64,000 nucleotides of DNA from Pseudomonadota bacterium (GTDB lineage Bacteria; Pseudomonadota; Gammaproteobacteria; Burkholderiales; Rhodocyclaceae): positions 122,952-186,951 of the forward strand of contig JAFEDJ010000031.1 of NCBI GenBank assembly GCA_018241685.1. Reading direction: 5' to 3'. Shown piece after piece: positions 28,848 to 38,689 of the stretch (positions within the stretch are counted from its first letter, which is position 1; every line of letters starts with the position of its first letter). The notes beneath the pieces were generated by a model. The model ran no database searches, was not told where the DNA came from, and saw nothing but the letters and a program-made list of their open reading frames with translations. The position numbers were made by a program, and so were the translations under genes.

Positions 28848-30386
28848 ATGAACCTTCTCCGCGCCCTCGCCACGGTCAGCGGAATGACCCTGTTGTCGCG
28901 GATCCTGGGTTTCGTGCGCGATTTCGTGCAGGCCCGCGCCTTTGGCGCCGGCATCGAGATGGATGCCTTCGTCGTCGCCTTTCGCCTGCCCAATCTGCTG
29001 CGCCGCATGTTCGCGGAGGGCGCCTTCTCCCAAGCCTTCGTGCCCATCCTGGCGGAATACAAGAACAAGCGCGGCCCTGACGAAACCCACCGCCTGATCA
29101 ACCACGTGGCCAGCGCGCTGGGGCTCGTCGTGCTGATCGTCTCGATCCTCGGCGCCCTGGCCTCGCCGGCCATCATTTACGCCACCGCCCCCGGCTTCTC
29201 CGACAACGTGGAGAAGTTCGAGCTGACCGTCCAACTCACCCGCATCACCTTCCCCTATATCTTCTTCATGTCACTGGTGGCCCTAGCCGGCGGCGTACTG
29301 AACACCTGGAGCCGCTTCGCGATCCCGGCCTTCACGCCGGTGCTGCTGAACCTGTCCTTCATCTTCATGGCGCTGTTTGCCGCCCCCTACTTCCACCCGC
29401 CGATCCTGGTGCTCGGCTGGGCGGTCTTCATCGGTGGGCTCGCCCAGGTCGTATTGCAACTGCGCCCGCTGGCCAAGATCGGCATGCTGCCGCGCTTCTC
29501 GCTGGATTTTTCCGACCCCGGCGTGCGGCGCATCCTCAAGCTGATGGCACCGGCAATCCTTGGCGTGTCGGTCAGCCAGATCTCGCTGCTGATCAACACG
29601 GTCTTCGCCTCCTTCCTGCCGAGCGGCAGCGTGTCCTGGCTGTACTACGCGGACCGCCTGATGGAATTCCCTTCCGGCATGCTCGGCGTGGCGCTGGGCA
29701 CCATCCTGCTGCCCAGCCTGTCGAAAATGCACGCCGACGAGAAGCCAGCCGAGTTCTCCGCGCTGCTGGACTGGGGCCTGCGCCTGACCCTGCTGCTGAC
29801 GCTCCCGGCCTCGGTCGGCCTCGCACTGCTGGCCATACCGCTGATCAGCACCCTGTTCCACCACGGCGCCTTCGGCGCCAACGACGTCCTGCAGACGCGG
29901 ACCGCACTGGTCGCCTACAGCCTCGGGCTGACCGGGCTGATCCTCGTCAAGGTGCTCGCCCCGGCCTTCTATTCCCGTCAGGACGTCCGCACGCCGGTGC
30001 GCATCGGCATCATGTCGCTGATCATCACCCAGTTGATGAACCTGATCTTCATCGGCCCGTTCCAGCACGCCGGCCTGGCCCTGTCCATCGGTCTAGCCTC
30101 CTGCTTCAATGCCACCCTGCTCTACCGCGGGCTGCGCGCCCGAGGCGTCTACAACCCCCAACCGGGCTGGGGTGCCTTCGGCAGCAAGCTGGCCGTCGCA
30201 CTGCTGGCCCTCGCCAGCGGTCTCTATTTCACTGCCGGTCCGGACAGCCTGTGGCTTCACGCCAGCAGCCTGGAACGGGTCATCCGCCTGTCGGCACTGA
30301 TCTGCGGCGGCATCGCCGTGTACTTCGCCGTCCTGTTCGCGCTCGGCTTCCGGCTCACCGATTTCCGTCGGCGCGGTACGACCTGA
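28848..30386 (+). CDS. murJ: lipid II flippase MurJ
   Basis: A 512-residue membrane protein with 14 predicted helices, MOP superfamily, moving lipid II across the inner membrane. MNLLRALATVSGMTLLSRIL, the RDFVQARAFGAG segment, NLLRRMFAEGAFSQAFVPIL and the Asp/Arg-rich YADRLMEFPSGMLG are conserved. I choose ATG 28848 because it gives the usual start; ATG 28839 is 3 codons earlier. It is divergent from accA and followed by a PEBP-family gene. Confidence 0.95.
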   Translation: MNLLRALATVSGMTLLSRILGFVRDFVQARAFGAGIEMDAFVVAFRLPNLLRRMFAEGAFSQAFVPILAEYKNKRGPDETHRLINHVASALGLVVLIVSILGALASPAIIYATAPGFSDNVEKFELTVQLTRITFPYIFFMSLVALAGGVLNTWSRFAIPAFTPVLLNLSFIFMALFAAPYFHPPILVLGWAVFIGGLAQVVLQLRPLAKIGMLPRFSLDFSDPGVRRILKLMAPAILGVSVSQISLLINTVFASFLPSGSVSWLYYADRLMEFPSGMLGVALGTILLPSLSKMHADEKPAEFSALLDWGLRLTLLLTLPASVGLALLAIPLISTLFHHGAFGANDVLQTRTALVAYSLGLTGLILVKVLAPAFYSRQDVRTPVRIGIMSLIITQLMNLIFIGPFQHAGLALSIGLASCFNATLLYRGLRARGVYNPQPGWGAFGSKLAVALLALASGLYFTAGPDSLWLHASSLERVIRLSALICGGIAVYFAVLFALGFRLTDFRRRGTT

Positions 30387-30435
30387 CAGCGATCCTGGCT
30401 ACAATCGCGCAAACCATCCTGGGAGACAAACGAAG

Positions 30436-31065
30436 ATGAAATTGCACAGCGACAGCTTTGCCGACGGCAGCGTGATTCCCGGCCAGTTCGCCTTCTGCGT
30501 ACCTGCTGCGGAAGGACATGTGAGCCTCAGCTCCAACCGCAATCCGCAACTGGCCTGGAGCGATGCGCCTGCTGGCACGCGCTCCTTCGTGCTGATCTGC
30601 CACGATCCAGACGTACCGAGCCGCGGCGACGACGTGAATCAGGAAGGGCGCTTCGTGCCAGCCGATCTGCCCCGCGTGGACTTCTTCCACTGGACGCTGA
30701 TCGACCTGCCGGCTTCCGTCACCAGCATTGCCGAGGGCGCACACTCCAGCGCGGTCACGTCCAACGGCAAACCCGGCCCTGACCTGCCTGACGGCAGCCG
30801 CCACGGCGTGAACGATTACACCGGCTGGTTCGCCGGCGACGAGCAGATGAAGGGCAATTACTTCGGCTACGACGGCCCCTGTCCGCCGTGGAACGACTCC
30901 ATCCGCCACCACTACGTCTTCACTGTGTACGCACTGGACATTCCGCGCCTGCCGATCGAAGGCATCTTCAGCGGACAGCAGGTGCGTGACGCCATCGCCG
31001 GGCACATCCTCGCCCAGGCCAGCCTGACCGGCACCTACAGCCTCAACCCGGCCGTCCCGGCCTGA
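30436..31065 (+). CDS. YbhB/YbcL-family (PEBP) protein
   Basis: A 209-residue protein of the phosphatidylethanolamine-binding/Raf-kinase-inhibitor-like family. The ligand-pocket motifs SNRNPQLAWSDAPAGTRSF and LICHDPDVP (central D-x-D-x-P) and the GYDGPCPPWNDSIRHHYVF motif are present. No signal peptide is seen, so it should be cytosolic. Bacterial members have no established substrate. An insertion around DDVNQEGRFVPADLPRVDFF makes it a little longer than E. coli YbhB. Confidence 0.9.
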   Translation: MKLHSDSFADGSVIPGQFAFCVPAAEGHVSLSSNRNPQLAWSDAPAGTRSFVLICHDPDVPSRGDDVNQEGRFVPADLPRVDFFHWTLIDLPASVTSIAEGAHSSAVTSNGKPGPDLPDGSRHGVNDYTGWFAGDEQMKGNYFGYDGPCPPWNDSIRHHYVFTVYALDIPRLPIEGIFSGQQVRDAIAGHILAQASLTGTYSLNPAVPA

Positions 31066-31112
31066 CGCGGCGCGTCCGGCCTCCCGCGAGGAGGTCGCCA
31101 CACCGAGCCGGA

Positions 31113-32369
31113 TCAAACCTCGTAAGAAGGCAGGCGTGTCGCCATCAGCGGCAGATTCAGGTGCAAATGCAGGTAATCGGGCAAGCCGTTCCTGAACGGC
31201 GGCCAGTCCTCGCCGGCAATCAGGGGGCGGCACCAGGTTTTAAATGCCTCGGTCACACCGAAAGCATCCGCGGCGATGAACTCCGGCGGTAGCGTACGCT
31301 CCAGATTGGCCACCCGCTCGAAGGGCTGTAGGTTGGTCCGCCAGCGATAGGGCTGGTCCGACACCCGCTCGATGCCGACGACACCCCGCTCGCCGGCCAG
31401 CACCCGCCGCACCGCCGCCTTGCCGACGGCAAAAGCCTGGGCCGTATCCGTGCGCGATGCCAAGTGCCGGGCCGAACGCTGCAGATAATCGGCCAGCGCA
31501 TAGTGCACCTTGTAACCAAGGCAGGCGTGGATGCGCTCGGCCACCACCTCCCCCGCCCCGCCCAGTTGGACATAGCCCTTCTGGTTGCGGTCGTGCATGG
31601 CCAGGATCTGCCCATCCGGCCCACGGATGCCCTCAGCCACGACGATCGCGCAGGCGCCGATGCGCTCGACGATCTCCTTCACGCGGGCCAGGAAGGCGGC
31701 CTCATCGAAAGGCACTTCGGGCAGCAGGATCAGATGCGGTGCGGCGTCCTCCTCCTCCGCCGCCAGCGCGCAGGCCGCGGCCAGCCAGCCGGCGTTGCGC
31801 CCCATGACCTCCAGCACGAAGGCGCGCCCGCCGCCGGTCGTCATCGCCGCCAGATCTAGGCCGACCTCCCGGATCGAAGTCGCCAGGTATTTGGCCGCCG
31901 AGCCGTAACCCGGGCAGCAGTCAGTCAAGACGATATCGTTATCGACGGTCTTCGGCACCCCGACCACGGTCAGGGGATAGCCGCGCACGTCTGCCGCGAC
32001 CTGAATCTGCCGGCAGGTTTCCATCGAGCCATTGCCGCCGTTATAGAGAAAACAGGCGACATCATGGGCGGCCAGCACATCGAACAGGCGGTCGTACTGG
32101 GCCGGATTACGCTCCAGCACATCCAGGTCGAAGCGACATGACCCGAAGGCGCCGCCAGGCGTCGCACGCAGACGGGCCAGGTCGGCATCCGACAAGGCCG
32201 CGGTATCCAGCAAGGTTTCCCGCAACACCCCCAGGATGCCGTTGCGGGCGGCCAATATACGCCCGACTGCATCGCCGGCCTGGCGCGCAGTGGCAATCAC
32301 GCCAGCAGCCGACGCATTGATGACCGCAGTCACGCCGCCCGACTGCGCATAAAGCAGATTCTTCGCCAT
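31113..32369 (-). CDS. 6-phosphofructokinase, pyrophosphate-type, atypical active site
   Basis: A 418-residue PFK-family enzyme phosphorylating fructose 6-phosphate. The PKTVDNDIV motif has the Lys that replaces the Gly of ATP enzymes and marks pyrophosphate-dependent PFKs; the MGRNAGWLAAA and GGGRAFVLEVMG motifs bind the sugar phosphate. The loop usually GGDD or GGGDS in PPi enzymes reads YNGGNGSMETC here, so the Asp expected to exclude ATP appears to be Gly. Phosphoryl donor preference is therefore less certain than usual. The start ATG 32369 gives the normal MAKNLLYAQSGGVTAVIN; a longer frame exists. Confidence 0.85.
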   Translation of the reverse strand: MAKNLLYAQSGGVTAVINASAAGVIATARQAGDAVGRILAARNGILGVLRETLLDTAALSDADLARLRATPGGAFGSCRFDLDVLERNPAQYDRLFDVLAAHDVACFLYNGGNGSMETCRQIQVAADVRGYPLTVVGVPKTVDNDIVLTDCCPGYGSAAKYLATSIREVGLDLAAMTTGGGRAFVLEVMGRNAGWLAAACALAAEEEDAAPHLILLPEVPFDEAAFLARVKEIVERIGACAIVVAEGIRGPDGQILAMHDRNQKGYVQLGGAGEVVAERIHACLGYKVHYALADYLQRSARHLASRTDTAQAFAVGKAAVRRVLAGERGVVGIERVSDQPYRWRTNLQPFERVANLERTLPPEFIAADAFGVTEAFKTWCRPLIAGEDWPPFRNGLPDYLHLHLNLPLMATRLPSYEV

Positions 32370-32405
32370 CCGGATCCTCTTGCCGCAGATTGCGCCACCA
32401 AAAAA

Positions 32406-32433
32406 CAAAGGCCGGCTTGAAGCCGGCCCTTTG
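32406..32433 (-). terminator. adk terminator
   Basis: Hairpin GGCCGGCT/AGCCGGCC with A/T-rich extensions and one bulged base, 19 bases after the adk stop, followed on the minus strand by TTTGTTTTTTGG. It lies between adk and the PFK gene and ends the exbB-to-adk operon. Confidence 0.8.
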
Positions 32434-32451
32434 CGAGTGCGGACTGGGCGC

Positions 32452-33926
<1,475 letters not shown>

Positions 33927-33927
33927 G

Positions 33928-34116
33928 TCAGCGGGACTGGGCGATTTCTTCGTCGGTCAGCGACCGGGCTTCTTCCTCCAGCATCACCGGGATGCCGTCG
34001 CGAATCGGGTAAGCCAGGCGGGCGCTGACGCTCCACAGCTCCTGCTTGTCCTTGTGGAAGTCGAGCGGGCCCTTGGTAATCGGGCACACCAGGATTTCAA
34101 GCAGTCGGGGGTCCAT
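33928..34116 (-). CDS. Trm112-family small protein (YcaR)
   Basis: A 62-residue protein with [18 protein letters not shown], then [19 protein letters not shown], the YcaR/Trm112 zinc-ribbon-like fold with only one Cys left. Eukaryotic Trm112 activates methyltransferases; the bacterial form between lpxK and kdsB has no firm role. The start at 34116 lies inside the end of lpxK (20-base overlap). Confidence 0.9.
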   Translation of the reverse strand: MDPRLLEILVCPITKGPLDFHKDKQELWSVSARLAYPIRDGIPVMLEEEARSLTDEEIAQSR

Positions 34117-35107
34117 CGAGCTTCTCCACAATCAGTTCCGCCGCCCCAGGCGCAACCTGCGCACGGACCGGCCACACCCAGCTGTCGGCCGGGGCGAAAG
34201 GCGCGCATTTTACCGCATCCTTCTCGGTCATCAGAAGCACATCGCCATCGGAAATTTCCAGATCGGTCGTAGTGAACGCGTGATGATCGGGAAATGGGCG
34301 CCGCAGGATGCTCAAACCCAGCCCTTCGAGCTGGCTGAAGAAGCGCTCCGGCCGTCCGATGCCGGCCATCGCATGGATCCGGCGGCCACGGAAAGCCACC
34401 ACATCGCAACGCTCTTCGCGCCGCTCGAGCCGCTCGAACAGCGAACCGGCCAGCCCGAACTGGAACACCGGCACCGGACGAATCTTTGCGGACAGGCGCT
34501 CCGACAGAGCACCGTGGGCCAGCACCAGCCCTGCTTCGCGGACGCGGCCCAGCCCTTCCCGCAGCGGCCCCGCCGGCAGGCGCAGGCAGTTGCCGAGGGT
34601 CGCTTCGTCCACCACCACCACTTCCAGATCGCGTGCCAGCCGGTAATGCTGCAGACCATCGTCGGCGATCAGCACATCCACGTCCGGATGAGCTTCCAGC
34701 AAGGCCAGCCCCGCCGCCGGACGGTCGCGCCCGACAAAGACCGGGCACCCCGAGCGGGACGCCATCATCACCGGCTCATCACCGAAACGGGCCGGATCGC
34801 CATCGATAGGCACCGCGGCCACGCCTTCGACCGCCCCGCCGTAACCACGGCTGACGATGCCCGGCGTGAAACCCCGGCTGCGCAAGAGCTCAACCAACCA
34901 CAGCACGACGGGCGTCTTGCCACTCCCCCCCACCGCGACATTGCCGACGACGACAACCCGCACCGGCAAACAGACGGGCTTCAGGACACCCAACGCAAAG
35001 AGCCGGCGACGCAGGCCGGCCAGCAATGCAAACAACAGGGAAAGAGGAAAGAGGCTCCAGGCGAGCGCCCCTCGGCTCTGCCAGAATCCGGGGGCGCTAC
35101 GAGGCAT
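34097..35107 (-). CDS. lpxK: tetraacyldisaccharide 4'-kinase LpxK
   Basis: A 336-residue inner-membrane-associated kinase adding the 4'-phosphate in lipid A synthesis. A hydrophobic N-terminal segment (about residues 15-35) is followed by [20 protein letters not shown], a P-loop-type Walker A, then ISRGYGG and [11 protein letters not shown] (catalytic DDGLQH) and [10 protein letters not shown]. In this betaproteobacterial layout it follows exbBD instead of msbA. Confidence 0.95.
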   Translation of the reverse strand: MPRSAPGFWQSRGALAWSLFPLSLLFALLAGLRRRLFALGVLKPVCLPVRVVVVGNVAVGGSGKTPVVLWLVELLRSRGFTPGIVSRGYGGAVEGVAAVPIDGDPARFGDEPVMMASRSGCPVFVGRDRPAAGLALLEAHPDVDVLIADDGLQHYRLARDLEVVVVDEATLGNCLRLPAGPLREGLGRVREAGLVLAHGALSERLSAKIRPVPVFQFGLAGSLFERLERREERCDVVAFRGRRIHAMAGIGRPERFFSQLEGLGLSILRRPFPDHHAFTTTDLEISDGDVLLMTEKDAVKCAPFAPADSWVWPVRAQVAPGAAELIVEKLDGPPTA

Positions 35108-35121
35108 GGATTACTGCAGAC

Positions 35122-35544
35122 TCAGCGCTGGGTAGCCTGAGTGGCGAAGGAAATGTGAATCAGCCCGGCCTGCTGCGCCGCCTGCATCACATCGATGACG
35201 CGTTGGTGAACCGCCTTCGCATCCGCGTTGATGATGACCACCGGATCCTTGGCGTTGACCGGCGCGACTGCACGCAGTGCGGCGGCAATGGCCGCCACAT
35301 CGGTGCTGCTGACCGGGCGCTTGTTGATGACCACCTCGCCACCGGCAGTGACGGCCACGTTGATCTCGACCGGCTTGTCATCGCTGACCTGGGCGTCCGC
35401 AGTGGGCAGGTTGATCTCCAGCCCGGCGAAGCGCGAATAGGTCGTGGTGAGCATCAGGAAGATGATGATCACCAGCAGTACGTCGATCATCGGAATCAGA
35501 TTGATTTCCGGCTCCTCGCGGGAGCGGCCACGACTGAAGTTCAT
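35122..35544 (-). CDS. exbD: ExbD/TolR-family biopolymer transport protein
   Basis: A 140-residue protein with one membrane helix preceded by the conserved EINLIPMIDVLLVIIIFL, whose Asp is the proton-carrying residue, and a periplasmic domain ending VMQAAQQAGLIHISFATQ. With ExbB it forms a proton-driven motor for a TonB or Tol-like partner. No tonB is nearby. It lies 10 bases after exbB and 14 before lpxK. Confidence 0.93.
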   Translation of the reverse strand: MNFSRGRSREEPEINLIPMIDVLLVIIIFLMLTTTYSRFAGLEINLPTADAQVSDDKPVEINVAVTAGGEVVINKRPVSSTDVAAIAAALRAVAPVNAKDPVVIINADAKAVHQRVIDVMQAAQQAGLIHISFATQATQR

Positions 35545-35554
35545 GGCCGGTGCC

Positions 35555-36160
35555 TCAGCGGCGTTCGCCGTGGATCAGTTCGACGAGACGGATCGCCTGC
35601 TGCTCCATCTCGATCACCAGGCCATCGACAGTGGCGCGGAAATGGCGCCAGAAAATCATGCTGGGGATGGCGATTACCAGACCGAAGCCGGTGTTGTAGA
35701 GGGCGATGGAGATACCGTGGGCCAGCTGCTGGGGGTTGGAACCACCAGGAGCCTGGGAACCGAAGATCTCGATCATGCCGACTACTGTGCCAAACAGGCC
35801 CATCAGCGGACTGATCGATGCGATGGTGCCGAGGGTGGTCAGGAAACGCTCCAGGTCGTGGGTTACCGCGCGACCGGTTTCCTCAATGGACTCCTTCATC
35901 ACATCACGCGGGCTGCGCACGTTGCGCAGACCTGCGGCCAGAACACGCCCCAAGGGAGAGCTGAGCGCCACGCGGTTCAGCATCTCCGGCGTCACGCCGC
36001 TCTGGCGCATCTCGGCGACCACTTTGTCTACCAAACCGTCGGGCAGGATCTTGCTGCGACGCAGCGTGATGAGCCGCTCGATGATCAAGGCCACGGCCAC
36101 GATCGAAGCAAACAACAAGGGCCAGATCGGCCAGCCGGCAGCTTGAAGAATGGCGAACAC
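35555..36160 (-). CDS. exbB: ExbB/TolQ/MotA-family proton channel protein
   Basis: A 201-residue membrane protein with three helices; the first follows MFAILQAAGWPIWPLLFAS and the last two include SISPLMGLFGTVVGMIEIF and GLVIAIPSMIFWRHFR. It is the stator partner of ExbD. The start is GTG at 36160 with CAGGAG ahead. It begins the exbB-exbD-lpxK-ycaR-kdsB-adk operon and is divergent from xseA. Confidence 0.93.
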   Translation of the reverse strand: MFAILQAAGWPIWPLLFASIVAVALIIERLITLRRSKILPDGLVDKVVAEMRQSGVTPEMLNRVALSSPLGRVLAAGLRNVRSPRDVMKESIEETGRAVTHDLERFLTTLGTIASISPLMGLFGTVVGMIEIFGSQAPGGSNPQQLAHGISIALYNTGFGLVIAIPSMIFWRHFRATVDGLVIEMEQQAIRLVELIHGERR

Positions 36161-36240
36161 GCGAACGCTCCTGAGAATCGGACGAAGCCCATGACTCTAA
36201 CCTGCCCAAGGTTGCAGAGCAACACATGGAGCGTGTCAGA

Positions 36241-36275
36241 CAATCCACAAATTCTGTGGATAACTTTGTGGATTG
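36241..36275. promoter_or_regulatory. cluster of three DnaA-box-like sites in the exbB-xseA gap
   Basis: Within 35 bases: CAATCCACA (36241-36249), TGTGGATAA (36255-36263, exact reverse complement of the DnaA box TTATCCACA) and TGTGGATTG (36267-36275). The outer two form a perfect 10-bp inverted repeat (36241-36250/36266-36275). The gap 36161-36458 otherwise holds only AT-rich sequence with a TATAAA-like element near 36357 that may serve xseA; I see no gene in it. A binding role for DnaA is inferred from the motif alone. Confidence 0.45.
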
Positions 36276-36458
36276 ATGCCAAGGGCGGGCGCTAAACCCG
36301 TAGTTTGTAAGGACTTTTAGTGGTCGGGTCAAAAATGAGGCGACATACACATATGTTATAAATCAATCACTTACAAGTTTATCGGCAAGTCAAGGGTCTG
36401 AACTGGATTTTTTTACCCTGCCATGGGCGGGATGTGGATTCCGTTAGAATTCGCCCCC

Positions 36459-37817
36459 ATGAACACCCCGCAAAGCAGCACCAAAGTCAACTCCGGCGAA
36501 GTCGTTTCCGTATCCTGGCTCAACCGCGCGGCCCGCGAAGCGCTGGAAGGCAGCTTCCCCTTGCTGTGGGTCGCCGGTGAGGTTTCGACCCTCACCCGCG
36601 CCGCCTCCGGGCATGTGTACTTCACGCTCAAGGACGACCAGGCGCAGGTGCGTTGCACCATGTGGCGCAACCGCGCCCAGCTACTCGGCTTCCGCCTGGA
36701 ACACGGCATGCGCGTCGAAGTGCGCGCGCTGGTAACGCTGTTCGAAGCCCGCGGGGATTACCAGCTGAATGTCGAATCCATTCGCCAAGCCGGCGTGGGG
36801 AATCTCTACGAGGCCTTCCTGCGTCTGAAGGCGCGCCTCGAGGCGGAAGGCCTGTTCGATCCGGCCTGCAAGCGATCGCTACCACGCTTTCCGCGGGGCA
36901 TCGCCGTCGTCACCTCCCCCCAGGCCGCCGCCTGGCGCGACGTCACGGCTGCGTTGGCACGGCGGGCACCGCATGTTCCGCTGAGTCTGTATCCGAGCCT
37001 GGTCCAGGGCGCCGACGCACCTGCGCAGATCGCCGCCGCGATCCGCCAGGCGGGCCTCCGCGCCCAGCAGGACGGCAACGACGTGCTGCTGCTGGTGCGT
37101 GGCGGCGGCAGCCTGGAAGACCTCGCCGCCTTCAACGACGAGAGCGTCGCCCGCGCCATTCGCGCCTGCCCGTTGCCGGTGGTGGTCGGCGTCGGTCACG
37201 AGACCGACGTGAGCATCGCCGACTTCGCCGCCGACCTGCGCGCCGCCACACCGACCGCGGCGGCCGAACTGGTCAGCGCCGGCTATGTGGAAGCACAGGA
37301 GGGACTGGAACAACTGGCGCGCCGTCTCAAGCGGGCCATGGAGCGGCGCATAGAGAACGCGGCCCAGCGCGTCGACCGGGCCGCTGCGCACCTGATCCAC
37401 CCCCGCCAGCGGCTGCACGCCAGCCGGCTGCAACTGGAAAATCTGCAGCAACGCCTGCAGGCCCGCATCACCCAGCGGATTGCTGCCCAGCGGACACGGG
37501 TCACCACACTGGAACTACGCCTGGCCGCCCGCAGACCCGATCTGACCAGCCGGCAACAAAAGCTGAACATGCTGGAGCAAGGGCTGCAGCGGGCCATGCA
37601 CAAGCTGCTCGCCGATCGCCAGACGCAACTCAACACCCTGGGCCAGCACCTGACCCACCTCGATCCTCGCGGCGTCCTGTCCCGCGGCTACAGCATCACA
37701 CGGGATGCCTCGGGTCAGATCATCCGCTCCGCCAACGGGCTCGTTCCGGGAGATCTCATCCACGTCGAGTTCCACGACGGCGTCGTAGATGCAAAGGTAG
37801 ACAAGCATTCCGGCTAG
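36459..37817 (+). CDS. xseA: exodeoxyribonuclease VII large subunit
   Basis: A 452-residue nuclease subunit degrading single-stranded DNA. The N-terminal OB fold (LWVAGEVSTLTRAASGHVYF, QVRCTMWRNRA), the catalytic core (VTSPQAAAWRDV, LVRGGGSLEDLAAFNDE, VGVGHETDVSIADFAADLRA ending in TPTAAAELV) and long C-terminal coiled coils are clear. I use ATG 36459; an in-frame ATG 36 bases earlier is less likely. The small subunit xseB is not in the window. Confidence 0.96.
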   Translation: MNTPQSSTKVNSGEVVSVSWLNRAAREALEGSFPLLWVAGEVSTLTRAASGHVYFTLKDDQAQVRCTMWRNRAQLLGFRLEHGMRVEVRALVTLFEARGDYQLNVESIRQAGVGNLYEAFLRLKARLEAEGLFDPACKRSLPRFPRGIAVVTSPQAAAWRDVTAALARRAPHVPLSLYPSLVQGADAPAQIAAAIRQAGLRAQQDGNDVLLLVRGGGSLEDLAAFNDESVARAIRACPLPVVVGVGHETDVSIADFAADLRAATPTAAAELVSAGYVEAQEGLEQLARRLKRAMERRIENAAQRVDRAAAHLIHPRQRLHASRLQLENLQQRLQARITQRIAAQRTRVTTLELRLAARRPDLTSRQQKLNMLEQGLQRAMHKLLADRQTQLNTLGQHLTHLDPRGVLSRGYSITRDASGQIIRSANGLVPGDLIHVEFHDGVVDAKVDKHSG

Positions 37818-37873
37818 TTGCGGTGCAAAATAGCGGGTGGAACCGGCGACCGGATGAGGTACGCCGAGGCCGA

Positions 37874-37909
37874 TTGTGCAGAGAATCCAATCCCGACTAG
37901 AATAGTCGG
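37874..37909 (+). promoter_or_regulatory. sodB promoter with IscR type 1-like operator
   Basis: A -35 TTGTGC (37874-37879), an 18-base spacer and a -10 TAGAAT (37898-37903) lie ahead of sodB. The -10 is embedded in CCGACTAGAATAGTCGG (37893-37909), a 7-bp inverted repeat. Its core GACT-N5-AGTC has the layout of the IscR type 1 (Fe-S cluster-bound) site. An Rrf2-family repressor over the -10 would block sodB. The regulator itself is not in the window. Confidence 0.5.
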
Positions 37910-37936
37910 ACAATTTCCTATACCCCGGAGAAACAA

Positions 37937-38524
37937 ATGGCTCATACCCTGCCCGAACTGCCCTACGCCAAGAACGCCCTGGTGCCCCACATTTCCGAAG
38001 AAACCTTCGAATACCACTACGGCAAGCACCACCAAGCCTATGTGACCAACCTGAACAACCTCATCCCGGGCACCGAGTACGAAAACCTGTCCGTCGAAGA
38101 GACCTTCCTGAAGGCCCCGGCCGGTGGCGTCTACAACAACGCCGCCCAAGTCTGGAACCACACCTTCTTCTGGAGCTCCCTCAAGCCGAACGGCGGCGGC
38201 GCTCCCGCCGGCGCGCTGGCTGACGCCATCAACGCCAAGTGGGGCTCCTTCGACGAGTTCAAGAAGGCCTTCCAGGCTTCCGCCGTCGGCAACTTCGGTT
38301 CCGGCTGGACCTGGCTGGTCAAGAAGGCCGACGGCTCCGTCGACATCGTCAACACCGGTGCTGCCGGCAACCCGCTGAAGAGCGGCGAAGGCAAGCCCCT
38401 GCTGACCATCGACGTGTGGGAACACGCCTACTACATCGACTACCGCAACGCCCGTCCCAAGTTCGTGGAAACCTTCCTGAACAGCCTGGCCAACTGGGAC
38501 TTCGCTGCCGCCAACTTCGCCTGA
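37937..38524 (+). CDS. sodB: iron superoxide dismutase
   Basis: A 195-residue cytoplasmic Fe-SOD removing superoxide. [20 protein letters not shown], the metal ligands in [25 protein letters not shown], and [20 protein letters not shown] are diagnostic; [10 protein letters not shown] and the GSGWTWLV segment favour iron over manganese. It has its own promoter (see 37874-37909), with GGAG 10 bases before the ATG, and a double hairpin after the stop. Confidence 0.97.
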   Translation: MAHTLPELPYAKNALVPHISEETFEYHYGKHHQAYVTNLNNLIPGTEYENLSVEETFLKAPAGGVYNNAAQVWNHTFFWSSLKPNGGGAPAGALADAINAKWGSFDEFKKAFQASAVGNFGSGWTWLVKKADGSVDIVNTGAAGNPLKSGEGKPLLTIDVWEHAYYIDYRNARPKFVETFLNSLANWDFAAANFA

Positions 38525-38546
38525 TCGCGAAGCGGCTGCAGCCACC

Positions 38547-38578
38547 GGGAGCCCGGCGACCTCACGGTCGCTGCTCCC
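38547..38578 (+). other. first stem-loop of the sodB 3' region
   Basis: GGGAGC-CCG-GCGACC-TCAC-GGTCGC-T-GCTCCC forms a two-part stem with a GNRA-like small loop and a bulge. It has no U-run and sits between the sodB stop and the terminator, so it is a structured 3' UTR element, possibly a stability hairpin. Confidence 0.5.
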
Positions 38579-38580
38579 GA

Positions 38581-38624
38581 AACAGCCCCGACATCGGTTC
38601 ACGCCGTGTCGGGGCTGTTCTTTT
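38581..38624 (+). terminator. sodB intrinsic terminator
   Basis: A 13-bp stem (38581-38593 with 38607-38619) followed by CTTTTTG. It separates sodB from the polymerase gene. Confidence 0.9.
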
Positions 38625-38666
38625 TGAGCACGTCTTGAAGCACGGAAACATGGCTTGTTGAGCTAT

Positions 38667-38682
38667 CTGTATTTATATACAG
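38667..38682 (+). promoter_or_regulatory. LexA (SOS) box of imuC
   Basis: CTG-TATTTATATA-CAG fits the LexA consensus CTG-N10-CAG with an AT-rich alternating centre. It ends 7 bases before the start codon at 38690, so LexA would cover the promoter and start region directly. No clear Shine-Dalgarno fits between the box and the ATG. Confidence 0.85.
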
Positions 38683-38689
38683 TCAACTC

